Shown here piece by piece: positions 1-7,822 of a DNA stretch of 18,707 bases. The notes under the pieces are model-generated. The model had not been told where the DNA came from. It saw only the letters and a program-made list of their open reading frames with translations, and made no database searches. Origin of the DNA: an uncultured Bacilli bacterium (GTDB lineage: Bacteria; Bacillota_I; Bacilli_A; RF39; UBA660). The stretch covers positions 1 through 18,707 of the forward strand of contig CALVIA010000013.1 in assembly GCA_944329255.1 (NCBI GenBank), written 5' to 3'. A program made the translations under genes and the position numbers. The first letter of the stretch is position 1, and the number at the start of each line of letters is the position of its first letter.

Positions 1-1
1 T

Positions 2-1261
2 GGATGGATGGCAACAAATATAGATACAACAACAGCAAAATATGGAACAACATCTCCAAATACAATATGGAATGGAATAACAAAAGTAAAAGATACATAT
101 TTTATAAATCTAAGAAGTAGTGTCGGAATTGTTACAATGAATGCTAATTATACAGCAACAAGTCAGATATTGACAGTAAATTTAAATGGAGGAACAACAA
201 GTCAAACATTTAAGGGTACATATAAAACAAATGAAGTAATAACATTAATAAATCCAACAAGAACTGGATACACATTTACAGGTTGGAGTGTAACAAGTGG
301 AAATAGTATACTAAGTGGAAATAAACTAACAATGGGAAGTCAAAATACAACAATAACAGCTAATTGGAAAAGCAATAAATTGATAACTTATATAGAAAAT
401 TTATATAATACAGACGCATCAGAAAATGGACTAGTAAAAGATGACACAGAAGATAAGAATATAAGATATGCAGGAAGTAATGATGTAGTAAAAAATTATG
501 TATCATTTGATGGAGAAATATGGAGAATAATAGGAATAGTAGAAGGTAAAGTTAAACTAGTAAAAGAAGAATCAATTGGACGCTATTCTTATGATTCATC
601 AGCATCTGATATGAATAATGGATATGGTTATAACATATGGGAAACAAAAGAAGGTAAAACTAAAGGAGATGGAACAACAAAAGCAGATATAAATATACTT
701 TTAAATGATGGATATTATGGCGGTAATTATCCAAGTACATGTTATGGTGGAAGGAGTAATGCTAAAAAAGCATGTCCAACAGTATACATAAACTCAACAT
801 TAAAAAGAATGGTAGATGAGAATGCAGTATGGTATTTGGGAGGACATAACTCATCAAGTATACAACCAAAAGAAATGTATGGATATGAAAGAGGAACGAA
901 AGTATATTCAGGATATACTGATATAGTAAAAACAGAGTGGACAGGACCAATAGGATTAATATATCCAAGTGATTATGGATATGCAACAGATAGAACACAG
1001 TGTACAGAGACATTAATTAATTATTATAATAATACAACATGTACAAGCAATAATTGGCTATATAAGAATAGTTCTTATTGGACAAAGTCGCCTCACTCTG
1101 GTCGTAGCAACCGTGTGTTCCTTGTGGACAGCAGGGGGTGCGCGGACAGCGGTGCGTACAATGCTTTTGGGGTTTGGCCGGCCTTATATCTAAAATCTAA
1201 TATCCTAATAGAAAGTGGAGACGGAAGTAGTAGTAATCCATACATATTGATTATTGATTAA
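2..1261 (+). CDS. Surface protein with InlB-type repeat and DUF6273-like C-terminal domain (5' partial)
   Basis: The reading frame is open to the left edge (Gly-Trp codons precede the ATG at 8), so this is probably the 3' part of a longer secreted or surface protein. Counting from the ATG at 8, residues 54-121 form an InlB B-repeat (Listeria-Bacteroides repeat): a TVNLNGG start, a GYTFTGW core and an ITANWK end. Residues about 125-400 look like a DUF6273 or C-type-lectin-like module, with VSFDGEIWRIIGI early and YWTKSP ... GVWPALYLKSN late. No sortase motif or C-terminal membrane anchor is visible. Codons 360-392 (1085-1183) are GC-rich and never end in A, unlike the rest of the gene, which is full of ACA, GGA, AGA and ATA. 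Ligand and cell role are unknown. The domain call is from motif memory, and the DUF6273 assignment is less certain than the InlB repeat. Confidence 0.75.
   Translation, partial: GWMATNIDTTTAKYGTTSPNTIWNGITKVKDTYFINLRSSVGIVTMNANYTATSQILTVNLNGGTTSQTFKGTYKTNEVITLINPTRTGYTFTGWSVTSGNSILSGNKLTMGSQNTTITANWKSNKLITYIENLYNTDASENGLVKDDTEDKNIRYAGSNDVVKNYVSFDGEIWRIIGIVEGKVKLVKEESIGRYSYDSSASDMNNGYGYNIWETKEGKTKGDGTTKADINILLNDGYYGGNYPSTCYGGRSNAKKACPTVYINSTLKRMVDENAVWYLGGHNSSSIQPKEMYGYERGTKVYSGYTDIVKTEWTGPIGLIYPSDYGYATDRTQCTETLINYYNNTTCTSNNWLYKNSSYWTKSPHSGRSNRVFLVDSRGCADSGAYNAFGVWPALYLKSNILIESGDGSSSNPYILIID
1085..1183 (+). other. GC-rich patch, candidate hypervariable (DGR-type) region
   Basis: Thirty-three consecutive codons contain no A at the third position and are about 62% GC (61 of 99 bases by hand count), inside a gene and genome that are strongly AT-rich. 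The patch encodes KSPHSGRSNRVF ... GVWPA at the C-terminal end of a lectin-like domain, which is where diversity-generating retroelements place their variable repeats. Depletion of A fits adenine-directed mutagenesis from a template rich in AAC/AAT codons. The template repeat and reverse transcriptase are not in this window, so this is a candidate only. Confidence 0.45.
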
Positions 1262-1307
1262 ATATCAAAAAAAGATTTTAAAATTAATTAGAATTATATA
1301 ATAATCA

Positions 1308-1486
1308 GTGTATGAAAAAAAATGTTTACAAAATTTGTATTCCAGTGGAAGAAGTTGTTCTTCATCAGCTAGTGAGCCTGCAAATAGTGTAATGGTAACG
1401 GTGCTAGTTCTTATTATGTAGTACCAAAAAGTCTTTTGTGTGCAGCAGGTGAATCTGGAATTGTAATTATTCGTAATGCAAGATAA
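1308..1486 (+). pseudogene. Remnant of a glycine-rich protein C-terminus (frameshifted)
   Basis: One frame reads YSSGRSCSSSASEPANS from about 1338. After a shift near 1386, another frame reads NGNGASSYYVVPKSLL and ends GESGIVIIRNAR with TAA at 1484-1486. A 'G-x-GIVIIR' ending is typical of glycine-rich bacterial surface or phage-tail-like proteins. No start codon with a ribosome binding site is seen, and the two halves lie in different frames. The stretch is visibly richer in G and C than its flanks, which suggests decayed coding sequence. It may be the residue of a neighbour or of a longer form of the upstream surface gene. Confidence 0.4.
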
Positions 1487-1550
1487 TGTAAATTAATATA
1501 ATTATCAAAAAAACATGAAGTATATAAATTTTTTTTGAACAATAAATAAT

Positions 1551-1602
1551 AATATATTCTTTAATTCTTTAATATAAAAGTGATTAAAGAATATATTTTT
1601 TT
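1551..1602 (+). terminator. Intrinsic terminator before mtaB
   Basis: A perfect 15-bp inverted repeat (AATATATTCTTTAAT at 1551-1565 and its complement at 1583-1597) ends in a run of seven T (1596-1602). The stem is almost all A/T, so it would be weak by GC content but is long. It separates the surface-protein region from the mtaB promoter. Confidence 0.6.
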
Positions 1603-1617
1603 AATTTAATATTTTTG

Positions 1618-1626
1618 TGATATAAT
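1618..1626 (+). promoter_or_regulatory. Extended -10 promoter of mtaB
   Basis: TGATATAAT (TGn plus consensus TATAAT at 1621-1626), with no good -35 because the upstream position lies in the terminator T-run. The distance to the ATG puts the transcription start near the GGTGA ribosome binding site at 1633-1637, giving a leader of about 10 nt. Confidence 0.6.
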
Positions 1627-1642
1627 ATTTTTGGTGATTTTT

Positions 1643-2923
1643 ATGAAAGTTTCCTTTTTTACTTTGGGATGTAAAGTTAATTTATATGAAACAGAAGTAG
1701 TAATGAATTTATTTAAAAAAAAAGGATACACTATAGTACCTTTTGATGAAAAGGCTGATGTTGTTGTAATAAATACATGTTCTGTTACAAATACTAGTGA
1801 TAAGAAAAGTAGAAATATTATTAGGAAAGCTATAAAAAATAATAAAAATGCAATAATAGTTGTAATGGGATGTTATAGTCAAGTAAGAAGTGATTGTATA
1901 AAAGAAATAGATGGCGTTAGTATAATAATTGGCAATACTAATAAAAGTAAAGTAGTAGAACTAGTGGAAGAATATTTAAAAAATAATAAAAAAATATTAA
2001 GAATAGATAATATTATGGATGTACCTTTTGAATCAATGTCATTAGATAATTTTGAAACCAAAACAAGAGCATTTGTTAAAATTCAAGATGGATGTAATAA
2101 TTTTTGTTCTTATTGTATTATTCCGTATACAAGAGGAAATATAAGAAGTAAAGACAAAAATTGTGTTTTAGAAGAAGTAAATTGTTTAGTTAATAATGGA
2201 TACAAAGAGGTTGTTTTAACTGGAATTCATACAGGACATTACGGAAAAGACAAATATGATTACGATTTTTCTGATTTATTAAATGAATTATGCAAAATAG
2301 ATGGATTAGAAAGAATAAGAATTTCATCAATTGAAATAACAGAATTAGATGATAAATTTTTAGAAACATTAAAAAACAACAAAAAGATTGTAGATCATAT
2401 TCATATTCCATTACAATCTGGATGTGATAAAACTTTAAAAGAAATGAATAGAAAATATGATACTAAATATTATTATGAAAAAATAGATAAAATTAGAAAC
2501 ATACGACCAAATATTTCGATTACAACTGATTTAATAGTTGGATTTCCAAATGAAAGTGAAGAAGACTTTATTAAAACTTATGAATTTTTAAATAAAATAA
2601 ACTTTTCAAAAATTCATGTATTCCCATATTCAAGAAGAAAAGGTACAAAAGCTGATTTAATGGATAATCAAGTAGATGAAGAAATAAAAAAGGAAAGAGT
2701 AAAGAAAATAATGGAATTATCTAAAAAATTAGAATTAAATTATATGAAAAAGTTTTTAAACAAGGACTTAGAAATCTTAGTTGAAAAAATAGAAAATGAT
2801 GTTATTTTTGGACATACATCAAATTATATTGGGATAAAGAAAAAAGGGAAGGTTGAAGAATTAAACAAATTAGTGTGGGTAAAACCTAATAAAATAGAAT
2901 ATCCAATAATGCTTGAAAAATAA
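1643..2923 (+). CDS. mtaB: tRNA (N6-threonylcarbamoyladenosine(37)-C2)-methylthiotransferase MtaB
   Basis: Radical-SAM methylthiotransferase that adds a methylthio group to t6A37 of tRNAs reading ANN codons (ms2t6A). The N-terminal UPF0004 domain has FFTLGCKVN and three cluster cysteines (C10, C46, C77). The radical-SAM motif CNNFCSYC gives C151, C155 and C158, and a TRAM-like domain occupies the last ~60 residues. The LGCKVN start distinguishes MtaB from MiaB and RimO. I place the start at the ATG at 1643 because GGTGA at 1633-1637 lies just upstream; a TTG at 1631 would overlap that site. Length of 426 residues is normal for the family. It stands alone between terminators, with its own promoter. 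Function is well supported by motifs. Confidence 0.93.
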   Translation: MKVSFFTLGCKVNLYETEVVMNLFKKKGYTIVPFDEKADVVVINTCSVTNTSDKKSRNIIRKAIKNNKNAIIVVMGCYSQVRSDCIKEIDGVSIIIGNTNKSKVVELVEEYLKNNKKILRIDNIMDVPFESMSLDNFETKTRAFVKIQDGCNNFCSYCIIPYTRGNIRSKDKNCVLEEVNCLVNNGYKEVVLTGIHTGHYGKDKYDYDFSDLLNELCKIDGLERIRISSIEITELDDKFLETLKNNKKIVDHIHIPLQSGCDKTLKEMNRKYDTKYYYEKIDKIRNIRPNISITTDLIVGFPNESEEDFIKTYEFLNKINFSKIHVFPYSRRKGTKADLMDNQVDEEIKKERVKKIMELSKKLELNYMKKFLNKDLEILVEKIENDVIFGHTSNYIGIKKKGKVEELNKLVWVKPNKIEYPIMLEK

Positions 2924-2940
2924 GCAAAATAAATTTTATA

Positions 2941-3001
2941 AAACATATTAAAAATACTTAATTTATAGTAAGTTAAAGTATAGAAAAAATATGTTTTTTT
3001 T
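2941..3001 (+). terminator. Intrinsic terminator after mtaB, abutting the mutS promoter
   Basis: AAACATATT (2941-2949) pairs with AATATGTTT (2988-2996), with a second internal pairing ATACTT/AAGTAT, and ends in eight T (2994-3001). The last T is also the first base of the mutS extended -10 element. Confidence 0.55.
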
Positions 3002-3009
3002 GATATACT
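3001..3009 (+). promoter_or_regulatory. Extended -10 promoter of mutS
   Basis: TGATATACT, one mismatch from TGnTATAAT. No -35 is evident. As at mtaB, the -10 box ends exactly 16 nt before the ATG, so transcription should begin at or next to the GGTGA ribosome binding site (3016-3020). Confidence 0.5.
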
Positions 3010-3025
3010 TTTATTGGTGAATTGT

Positions 3026-5560
3026 ATGAAAATTAGTGAAGTAGATAAAAATAAAATATCTCCAATGATGTTACAATATATTAATATAAAAGAAAATTAT
3101 ATGGATGTAATTTTATTTTTTAGATTAGGGGATTTTTATGAAATGTTTTTTGAAGATGCAATTTTAGCATCTAGGGAATTGGAATTAACTTTAACAGGGA
3201 AAAATGCTGGTTTAGAAGATAGAATTCCTATGTGCGGAGTACCACATCATTCTGCAAATTTATATATTGAAAAACTTGTAGAAAAGGGATATAAAGTTGC
3301 TATTTGTGAGCAAATTGAAGACCCTAAAGAAGCTAAGGGTGTTGTTAAAAGAGAAGTTTTGCAAGTTATATCTAAAGGTACTATGATGAATAGTGAATTT
3401 TTAGATGAAAAAAGCAACAATTATATAGGAAATATTATTGATTTAAATTATATTTATGTTATTTGTTACGCGGATATTTCAACTGGTGAATTAAATGCTT
3501 TATTTTTAGAAAAAAATGAAGATAGAATGTTGCAAGAAATACTTTCTTTAGGATTAAATGAAATAATAGTAAAAAATGAATTTGACAAAAATTTATTAAA
3601 TATTTTAAAAAATAAATATAAGAAAAACATTTCAATTTACGATTTAGATGAAGACACAAACTTATATAAAGAAATTTATGATGATATTAGTGATGATAGA
3701 TATTTAATTGCAATAAAACATTTATTATCATATCTTATTAATACTCAAAAAAGAAGTTTAACTCATTTACAGAAAGTAAAAATAATAAATAATAATAAAT
3801 ATTTAAAAATGGATATTCATACTAAAAGAAATTTAGAATTAACTGAAAGTTTAAGATTAAAAAGTAGAAATTATTCATTGTTATGGCTTCTTGATAAAAC
3901 AAAAACTGCAATGGGGTCAAGAATGTTAAAAAATTGGATTGAAAATCCATTAGTTGATATAAATCAAATTAATAATAGATATGATATAATTGAAAAATTA
4001 TTAGAGGAATTCATATTAAAAGAAGATTTAAAATCACTATTATTTGAAGTATATGATTTAGAAAGATTATGCGGAAGAATATCATACGGAAACACAAATG
4101 GAAGGGATTTATTGCAATTAAAAAATTCTTTAAAAGTTTTACCAAATATAAAAGCAATTTTAAAAGATTTGAATTTTTATAAAAATATTGAAACATTAGA
4201 TGATTTGTATAATTTATTATTAACTAGTATTGATGATGATGCTCCAATTACTATTAAGGAAGGAGGCATAATTAAACAAGGTTATAATAATGAATTAGAT
4301 GAGCTTAAAATAAATAGATCTTCAGGCAAAGATTTTGTTATTAAAATGGAACAAGAAGAAAGAAATAGAACTGGAATTAAAAATTTAAAAGTTGGATATA
4401 ATAAAGTTTTCGGTTATTATATTGAGGTGTCAAAGGGAAATGTTTCTTTAATTAAAGATGAATATAATTACGAGAGAAAACAAACCTTAGCTAATTGTGA
4501 AAGATATATTACTCCTTTGTTAAAAGAAAAAGAAGCAATGATTTTAGGTGCAGAAGAAAAAATTATAAATTTAGAATATAATTTATTTATAGAAATAAGA
4601 GATAAAGTTAGAACTTATATTAACAGAATACAAGAAATAGCAAAAGTTATTGCTGAAATAGATGTTTTGCAGTCCTTAGCAACAATTAGTGAAGAAAATA
4701 ATTATGTAAGACCTATATTACAAACAAAAAGAGAGATATTTATAAAAGATAATAGACATCCAGTAGTAGAAAAGGTATTAGATGAAACATTTGTTCCTAA
4801 TGACATTATTATGGATGAAAACACAGATATATTAGTAATTACTGGCCCTAATATGGCTGGAAAGTCAACATATATGAGAGAACTAGTTATCACTGTAATT
4901 ATGGCACAAATTGGTTCTTTTGTGCCTGCAAAAGAATGTAGAATCCCTATTTTTGATAAAATATTTACAAGAATTGGTGCTAGTGATGATCTTGTAAGTG
5001 GGGATTCTACATTTATGGTTGAAATGAAAGAAGCAAATACTGCTTTAAGTAATGCAACACAAAACAGTTTAATAATATTTGATGAATTAGGAAGAGGAAC
5101 TGCAACATATGATGGACTTTCACTTGCACAATCTATAATTGAATATATACATGATAAAATAAAATGTAAAACATTATTTTCAACTCACTATCATGAATTA
5201 ACTAAATTAGAAGAACATTTTAAAAGACTTAAAAATGTACATGTAAGTGCTTTAGAAGAAAATGGTAAAATTACTTTTTTACATAAAATAAAAGATGGAT
5301 CAATTGATAAAAGTTATGGAATTCATGTTGCAAAATTAGCTAACCTTCCTGATGATTTAATTAAAAGAGCAAATGAAATATTGTTAACATATGAAAATAA
5401 AAAAGAAGTAGTTATTTCAAAACAATTATCATTTGATTTAGATGAAAAAACTGAAGAAAATGAAATTGAGAAAAAATTAAAAAATATAAATCCTCTTGAA
5501 ATAACTCCTATGCAAGCATTAAATATTTTATATGATTTAATAAATGAATTAAAAAAATAA
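3026..5560 (+). CDS. mutS: DNA mismatch repair protein MutS
   Basis: Mismatch-recognition ATPase. The N-terminal mismatch-binding domain carries GDFYEMF with the Phe-x-Glu pair F37/E39 that probes the mispair. Connector, lever and clamp regions follow. The ABC-type ATPase has Walker A GPNMAGKS (607-614), Walker B with DELGRGT (686-692) and the STHYHEL switch (719-725). At 844 residues it is the usual length for MutS1. The ATG at 3026 is chosen because GGTGA precedes it by five bases; a TTG at 3014 would overlap that site. mutL, a common downstream partner, is not here: nusB follows with its own promoter. MutL may lie elsewhere or be absent, and the window cannot tell. Confidence 0.96.
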   Translation: MKISEVDKNKISPMMLQYINIKENYMDVILFFRLGDFYEMFFEDAILASRELELTLTGKNAGLEDRIPMCGVPHHSANLYIEKLVEKGYKVAICEQIEDPKEAKGVVKREVLQVISKGTMMNSEFLDEKSNNYIGNIIDLNYIYVICYADISTGELNALFLEKNEDRMLQEILSLGLNEIIVKNEFDKNLLNILKNKYKKNISIYDLDEDTNLYKEIYDDISDDRYLIAIKHLLSYLINTQKRSLTHLQKVKIINNNKYLKMDIHTKRNLELTESLRLKSRNYSLLWLLDKTKTAMGSRMLKNWIENPLVDINQINNRYDIIEKLLEEFILKEDLKSLLFEVYDLERLCGRISYGNTNGRDLLQLKNSLKVLPNIKAILKDLNFYKNIETLDDLYNLLLTSIDDDAPITIKEGGIIKQGYNNELDELKINRSSGKDFVIKMEQEERNRTGIKNLKVGYNKVFGYYIEVSKGNVSLIKDEYNYERKQTLANCERYITPLLKEKEAMILGAEEKIINLEYNLFIEIRDKVRTYINRIQEIAKVIAEIDVLQSLATISEENNYVRPILQTKREIFIKDNRHPVVEKVLDETFVPNDIIMDENTDILVITGPNMAGKSTYMRELVITVIMAQIGSFVPAKECRIPIFDKIFTRIGASDDLVSGDSTFMVEMKEANTALSNATQNSLIIFDELGRGTATYDGLSLAQSIIEYIHDKIKCKTLFSTHYHELTKLEEHFKRLKNVHVSALEENGKITFLHKIKDGSIDKSYGIHVAKLANLPDDLIKRANEILLTYENKKEVVISKQLSFDLDEKTEENEIEKKLKNINPLEITPMQALNILYDLINELKK

Positions 5561-5563
5561 TAA

Positions 5564-5592
5564 TTGCATATAACTAACAATAATGTTATAAT
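5564..5592 (+). promoter_or_regulatory. Promoter of nusB
   Basis: TTGCAT (5564-5569), a 17-bp spacer and TATAAT (5587-5592) with an extended TGT in front. It lies in the 56-bp gap after mutS, so nusB can be transcribed independently of mutS. Confidence 0.65.
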
Positions 5593-5616
5593 TAATAAAG
5601 CAATTGAGGTGTTAAT

Positions 5617-6018
5617 ATGGCTGAAATCAATAGAAGTGAATTAAGAAAAATTATTATGACTTCACTTTATCAAATTAGTGTTTATAAATCGCAAAAAATT
5701 GATTATGATGTAAATACTATAATTAAAGATTTATTAGAGATAAAAAATGATTTTGTTAATGAAATAGTAAATGGGGTAATTTCTAAAGAAGAAGAACTAA
5801 ATGAAATTGCAAATAAATATTTGAATGATTGGACAATTGATAGATTGGGAAAAACAGATCAAGCAATTTTAAAAATGGCTTTATATGAAATTTTATATAC
5901 TGATACTCCTGATGTAGTTTGTATAAATGAAGCAGTTTTACTTGCAAAAGAATATTCAGATGAAAAAGTAAAAAATATGATTAATGCTGTATTAGATAAT
6001 GTAATGAAAAACAAATAA
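5617..6018 (+). CDS. nusB: Transcription antitermination factor NusB
   Basis: An all-helical RNA-binding protein that, with NusE/S10, binds boxA and supports antitermination of rRNA transcription. The 133 residues match the family's usual length. Recognisable segments are an early R..I.TSLYQ helix, DWTIDRLGKTDQAILKMAL (NusB signature W...R....D.AIL..A), P..V.INEAVLLAKEYS and the C-terminal NAVLDNV. The common FVNGVLD is MINAVLDNV here. The start at 5617 follows GAGGTG at about 5605-5611. It is normally located near other housekeeping genes; here it is monocistronic, with a promoter before it and a terminator overlapping its stop codon. Confidence 0.93.
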   Translation: MAEINRSELRKIIMTSLYQISVYKSQKIDYDVNTIIKDLLEIKNDFVNEIVNGVISKEEELNEIANKYLNDWTIDRLGKTDQAILKMALYEILYTDTPDVVCINEAVLLAKEYSDEKVKNMINAVLDNVMKNK

Positions 6019-6034
6019 TTTTATTTGTTTTTTT
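6007..6034 (+). terminator. Intrinsic terminator overlapping the nusB stop codon
   Basis: A 12-bp perfect inverted repeat (6007-6018 with 6021-6032) whose left arm is the last three codons and the TAA of nusB. It is followed by a T tract to 6034. Inner A/T pairs would open to form a realistic loop. Confidence 0.6.
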
Positions 6035-6087
6035 ATTTTAAAAAGTTACTTTTTAGTTAATTCGACAAATTAAATAAATATATTTTA

Positions 6088-6093
6088 TATAAT
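6088..6093 (+). promoter_or_regulatory. -10 box for the XRE regulator
   Basis: TATAAT, 20 nt from the ATG start position at 6113. A weak TCGACA lies upstream but with a long spacer, so only the -10 is supported. Confidence 0.4.
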
Positions 6094-6112
6094 CAATTTG
6101 TGGTGAATTAAA

Positions 6113-6466
6113 ATGTTTATAGGAAGTCGTTTGAAAGATTTAAGATGTAAAAGAAATATGACGCAAGCTGAATTGGGTAAACTTTTAAACGTAACAAAAG
6201 TTAGTATATGTTGTTATGAAAAAAATGTTAGAGTACCTAGTTTAGAAACACTAGAAGATTTATCAAATATATTTGGTGTTAGTTGTGATTATTTTTTAGG
6301 AAAAGATATAAATTTTATTATGGAAGAAAGTTCTATTTATAATTTTTCTATTTCTAATGAAGAAATTACTTTTTTAAAACAATTAAGATTAAATAAGGAC
6401 TTATATAATAAATTAATGACAGAACCAAAGAGAATGATTGAATTAATAGATAAAAAATTAAAATAA
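6113..6466 (+). CDS. XRE/Cro-type helix-turn-helix regulator
   Basis: Small DNA-binding regulator. Residues 4-60 form a classic HTH_3 domain: SRLKDLRCKRNMTQAELG, then KLLNVTKVSICCYEKN as the recognition region, then PSLETLEDLSNIFGVSCDYFLG. The C-terminal half (61-117) is charged and helical with no recognised domain and could mediate oligomerisation. The start at 6113 follows a GGTGA site. It has its own -10 box and an adjacent terminator, so it is monocistronic. Targets are not evident: no clear operator repeat is seen in its own promoter. The gene lies just before the nucleoside phosphorylase, but the intervening terminator argues against a shared transcript. Confidence 0.88.
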   Translation: MFIGSRLKDLRCKRNMTQAELGKLLNVTKVSICCYEKNVRVPSLETLEDLSNIFGVSCDYFLGKDINFIMEESSIYNFSISNEEITFLKQLRLNKDLYNKLMTEPKRMIELIDKKLK

Positions 6467-6484
6467 TTCTACGAATTATTTTTT
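6460..6484 (+). terminator. Intrinsic terminator after the XRE gene
   Basis: AAAATAATTC (6460-6469) pairs with GAATTATTTT (6473-6482) around a TAC loop and ends in six T. The left arm includes the stop codon. Confidence 0.6.
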
Positions 6485-6489
6485 CTTTA

Positions 6490-6498
6490 TGTTATAAT
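6490..6498 (+). promoter_or_regulatory. Extended -10 promoter of the nucleoside phosphorylase
   Basis: TGTTATAAT, a full extended -10 match immediately after the upstream terminator. The -35 position falls in the terminator hairpin and is not consensus. Confidence 0.6.
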
Positions 6499-6523
6499 AT
6501 ATAAAAGAATAGAGGGTGATATT

Positions 6524-7798
6524 TTGTACATAGTTGATTTAATTGAAAAGAAAAAAAATAATAAAAGTCTTACTAAAGATGAAATAAAATATATAATAAA
6601 TTCTTATGTAAAAGATGAAATAAAAGACTACCAAATGTCTTCACTTTTAATGGCTATATGTATAAATGGATTATCAAGTGAAGAAACATTTTATTTAACT
6701 GAAGCAATGCTAGAAAGTGGTAATATAATAGATTTAAGTAGTATCAAAGGAATTAAAGTTGATAAACATTCAACCGGTGGTGTTGGAGATAAAACAACAC
6801 TTATTATTGCCCCAATAGTTGCTTCATTAGGAGTACCTATTGCAAAAATGAGTGGAAGGGGATTAGGATATACAGGTGGAACAATAGACAAATTAGAGTC
6901 AATACCTGGATTTAATGTTAATATTAATATAAATGATTTTATAGATCAGGTAAAAAAAATAAATGTATGTATTGGAACAACTACTAAAGAAGTTGCTCCT
7001 GCTGATAAAAAGATATATGCACTAAGAGATGTTACTGGAACAGTTTCATCTATGGCTTTAATCGCAGCAAGTATAATGAGTAAAAAATTAGCTACAGGTG
7101 CTGATAAAATATTACTAGATGTTAAATATGGTAAAGGTGCATTGATAAAAAATGTTAAAGAGGCGATTGAACTTGCAAAACTTATGGTTTATATTGGAAA
7201 TAATCATGGGAAAGAAACAAAGGCATTAATTACAAATATGGATATTCCACTTGGAAATATGATTGGAAATGGACTTGAAGTTAAAGAAGCAATTGAAATA
7301 TTGAATGGAAAAGGTAATAAAGATTTAAGAGATTTATGCATTGTTATTTCTACATATATGGTAAGTATGTCTAAAAATATAGATTATATTACGGCACAGG
7401 GAGAAGTATTAAAATCTATTAGAACAAAAAGTGCCTATAATAAATTTTTAGAACTTATAAAATATCAAGGAGGTAATTTAGATTTAATCTCTATTTCACC
7501 AAATGTATTTGAAGTAAAAACATCAAAAAGCGGATATATAAATGATATTGATGCTTTAAAAATTGCAGAAATATGTCAAAGATTAGGGTCAGGTAGAATG
7601 TATAAAGAAGATGATATAGATTATGGAGTAGGAATAGAAATCATAAAAAATATCGGTGAATATGTAAATATAGGAGATGTTATTGCTAAAGTTTATATTG
7701 GAAATAAAACTATAAATTATAATGAAGTTATTGATGCATTTATCATAGAACAAGAGAAAAAATCAAAAAAACCAATTATTTACGGTATAGTAAAATAA
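6524..7798 (+). CDS. pdp: Pyrimidine-nucleoside / thymidine phosphorylase
   Basis: Catalyses phosphorolysis of thymidine, uridine or deoxyuridine to the free base and (deoxy)ribose-1-phosphate. Glycosyltransferase family 3 features are clear: an N-terminal helical domain (VDLIEKKKNNKSLTKDEI), the phosphate/ribose-binding KHSTGGVGDK (81-90) and the family signature from SGRGLGYTGG to KLESIPG (110-129). A C-terminal domain ends the 424 residues, a normal length. Start is TTG at 6524, preceded by a strong GAGGGTGA; it aligns with the M-x-x-VDLIEKK start of homologues, and no ATG fits. Function in salvage complements the de novo dTMP operon 3 kb downstream. Whether the enzyme is broad (Pdp) or thymidine-specific (DeoA) cannot be read from the sequence with certainty. 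Confidence 0.92.
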   Translation: MYIVDLIEKKKNNKSLTKDEIKYIINSYVKDEIKDYQMSSLLMAICINGLSSEETFYLTEAMLESGNIIDLSSIKGIKVDKHSTGGVGDKTTLIIAPIVASLGVPIAKMSGRGLGYTGGTIDKLESIPGFNVNININDFIDQVKKINVCIGTTTKEVAPADKKIYALRDVTGTVSSMALIAASIMSKKLATGADKILLDVKYGKGALIKNVKEAIELAKLMVYIGNNHGKETKALITNMDIPLGNMIGNGLEVKEAIEILNGKGNKDLRDLCIVISTYMVSMSKNIDYITAQGEVLKSIRTKSAYNKFLELIKYQGGNLDLISISPNVFEVKTSKSGYINDIDALKIAEICQRLGSGRMYKEDDIDYGVGIEIIKNIGEYVNIGDVIAKVYIGNKTINYNEVIDAFIIEQEKKSKKPIIYGIVK

Positions 7799-7822
7799 TG
7801 CTTAAAATAAGCATTATTTTTT
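7792..7822. terminator. Bidirectional terminator between convergent genes
   Basis: A perfect 13-bp stem (7792-7804 with 7808-7820, loop AAA) containing AATGCTTA/TAAGCATT. On the plus strand it ends in six T; on the minus strand the other arm also ends in a T run. It covers the stop codons of both the phosphorylase and the reverse-strand VanY gene, so one hairpin serves both. Confidence 0.75.

Noticed and set aside
762..1013. Reverse-strand 83-codon frame inside the surface gene
   Set aside because: It is the antisense of a well-supported coding region, has no ribosome binding site and reads as low-complexity Leu/Ile/Phe, as antisense of A-rich codons does.
1085..1183. GC-rich patch as part of an rRNA, tRNA or insertion sequence
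   Set aside because: It stays in frame with the surface protein, encodes a sensible domain end and has no tRNA fold or terminal repeats.
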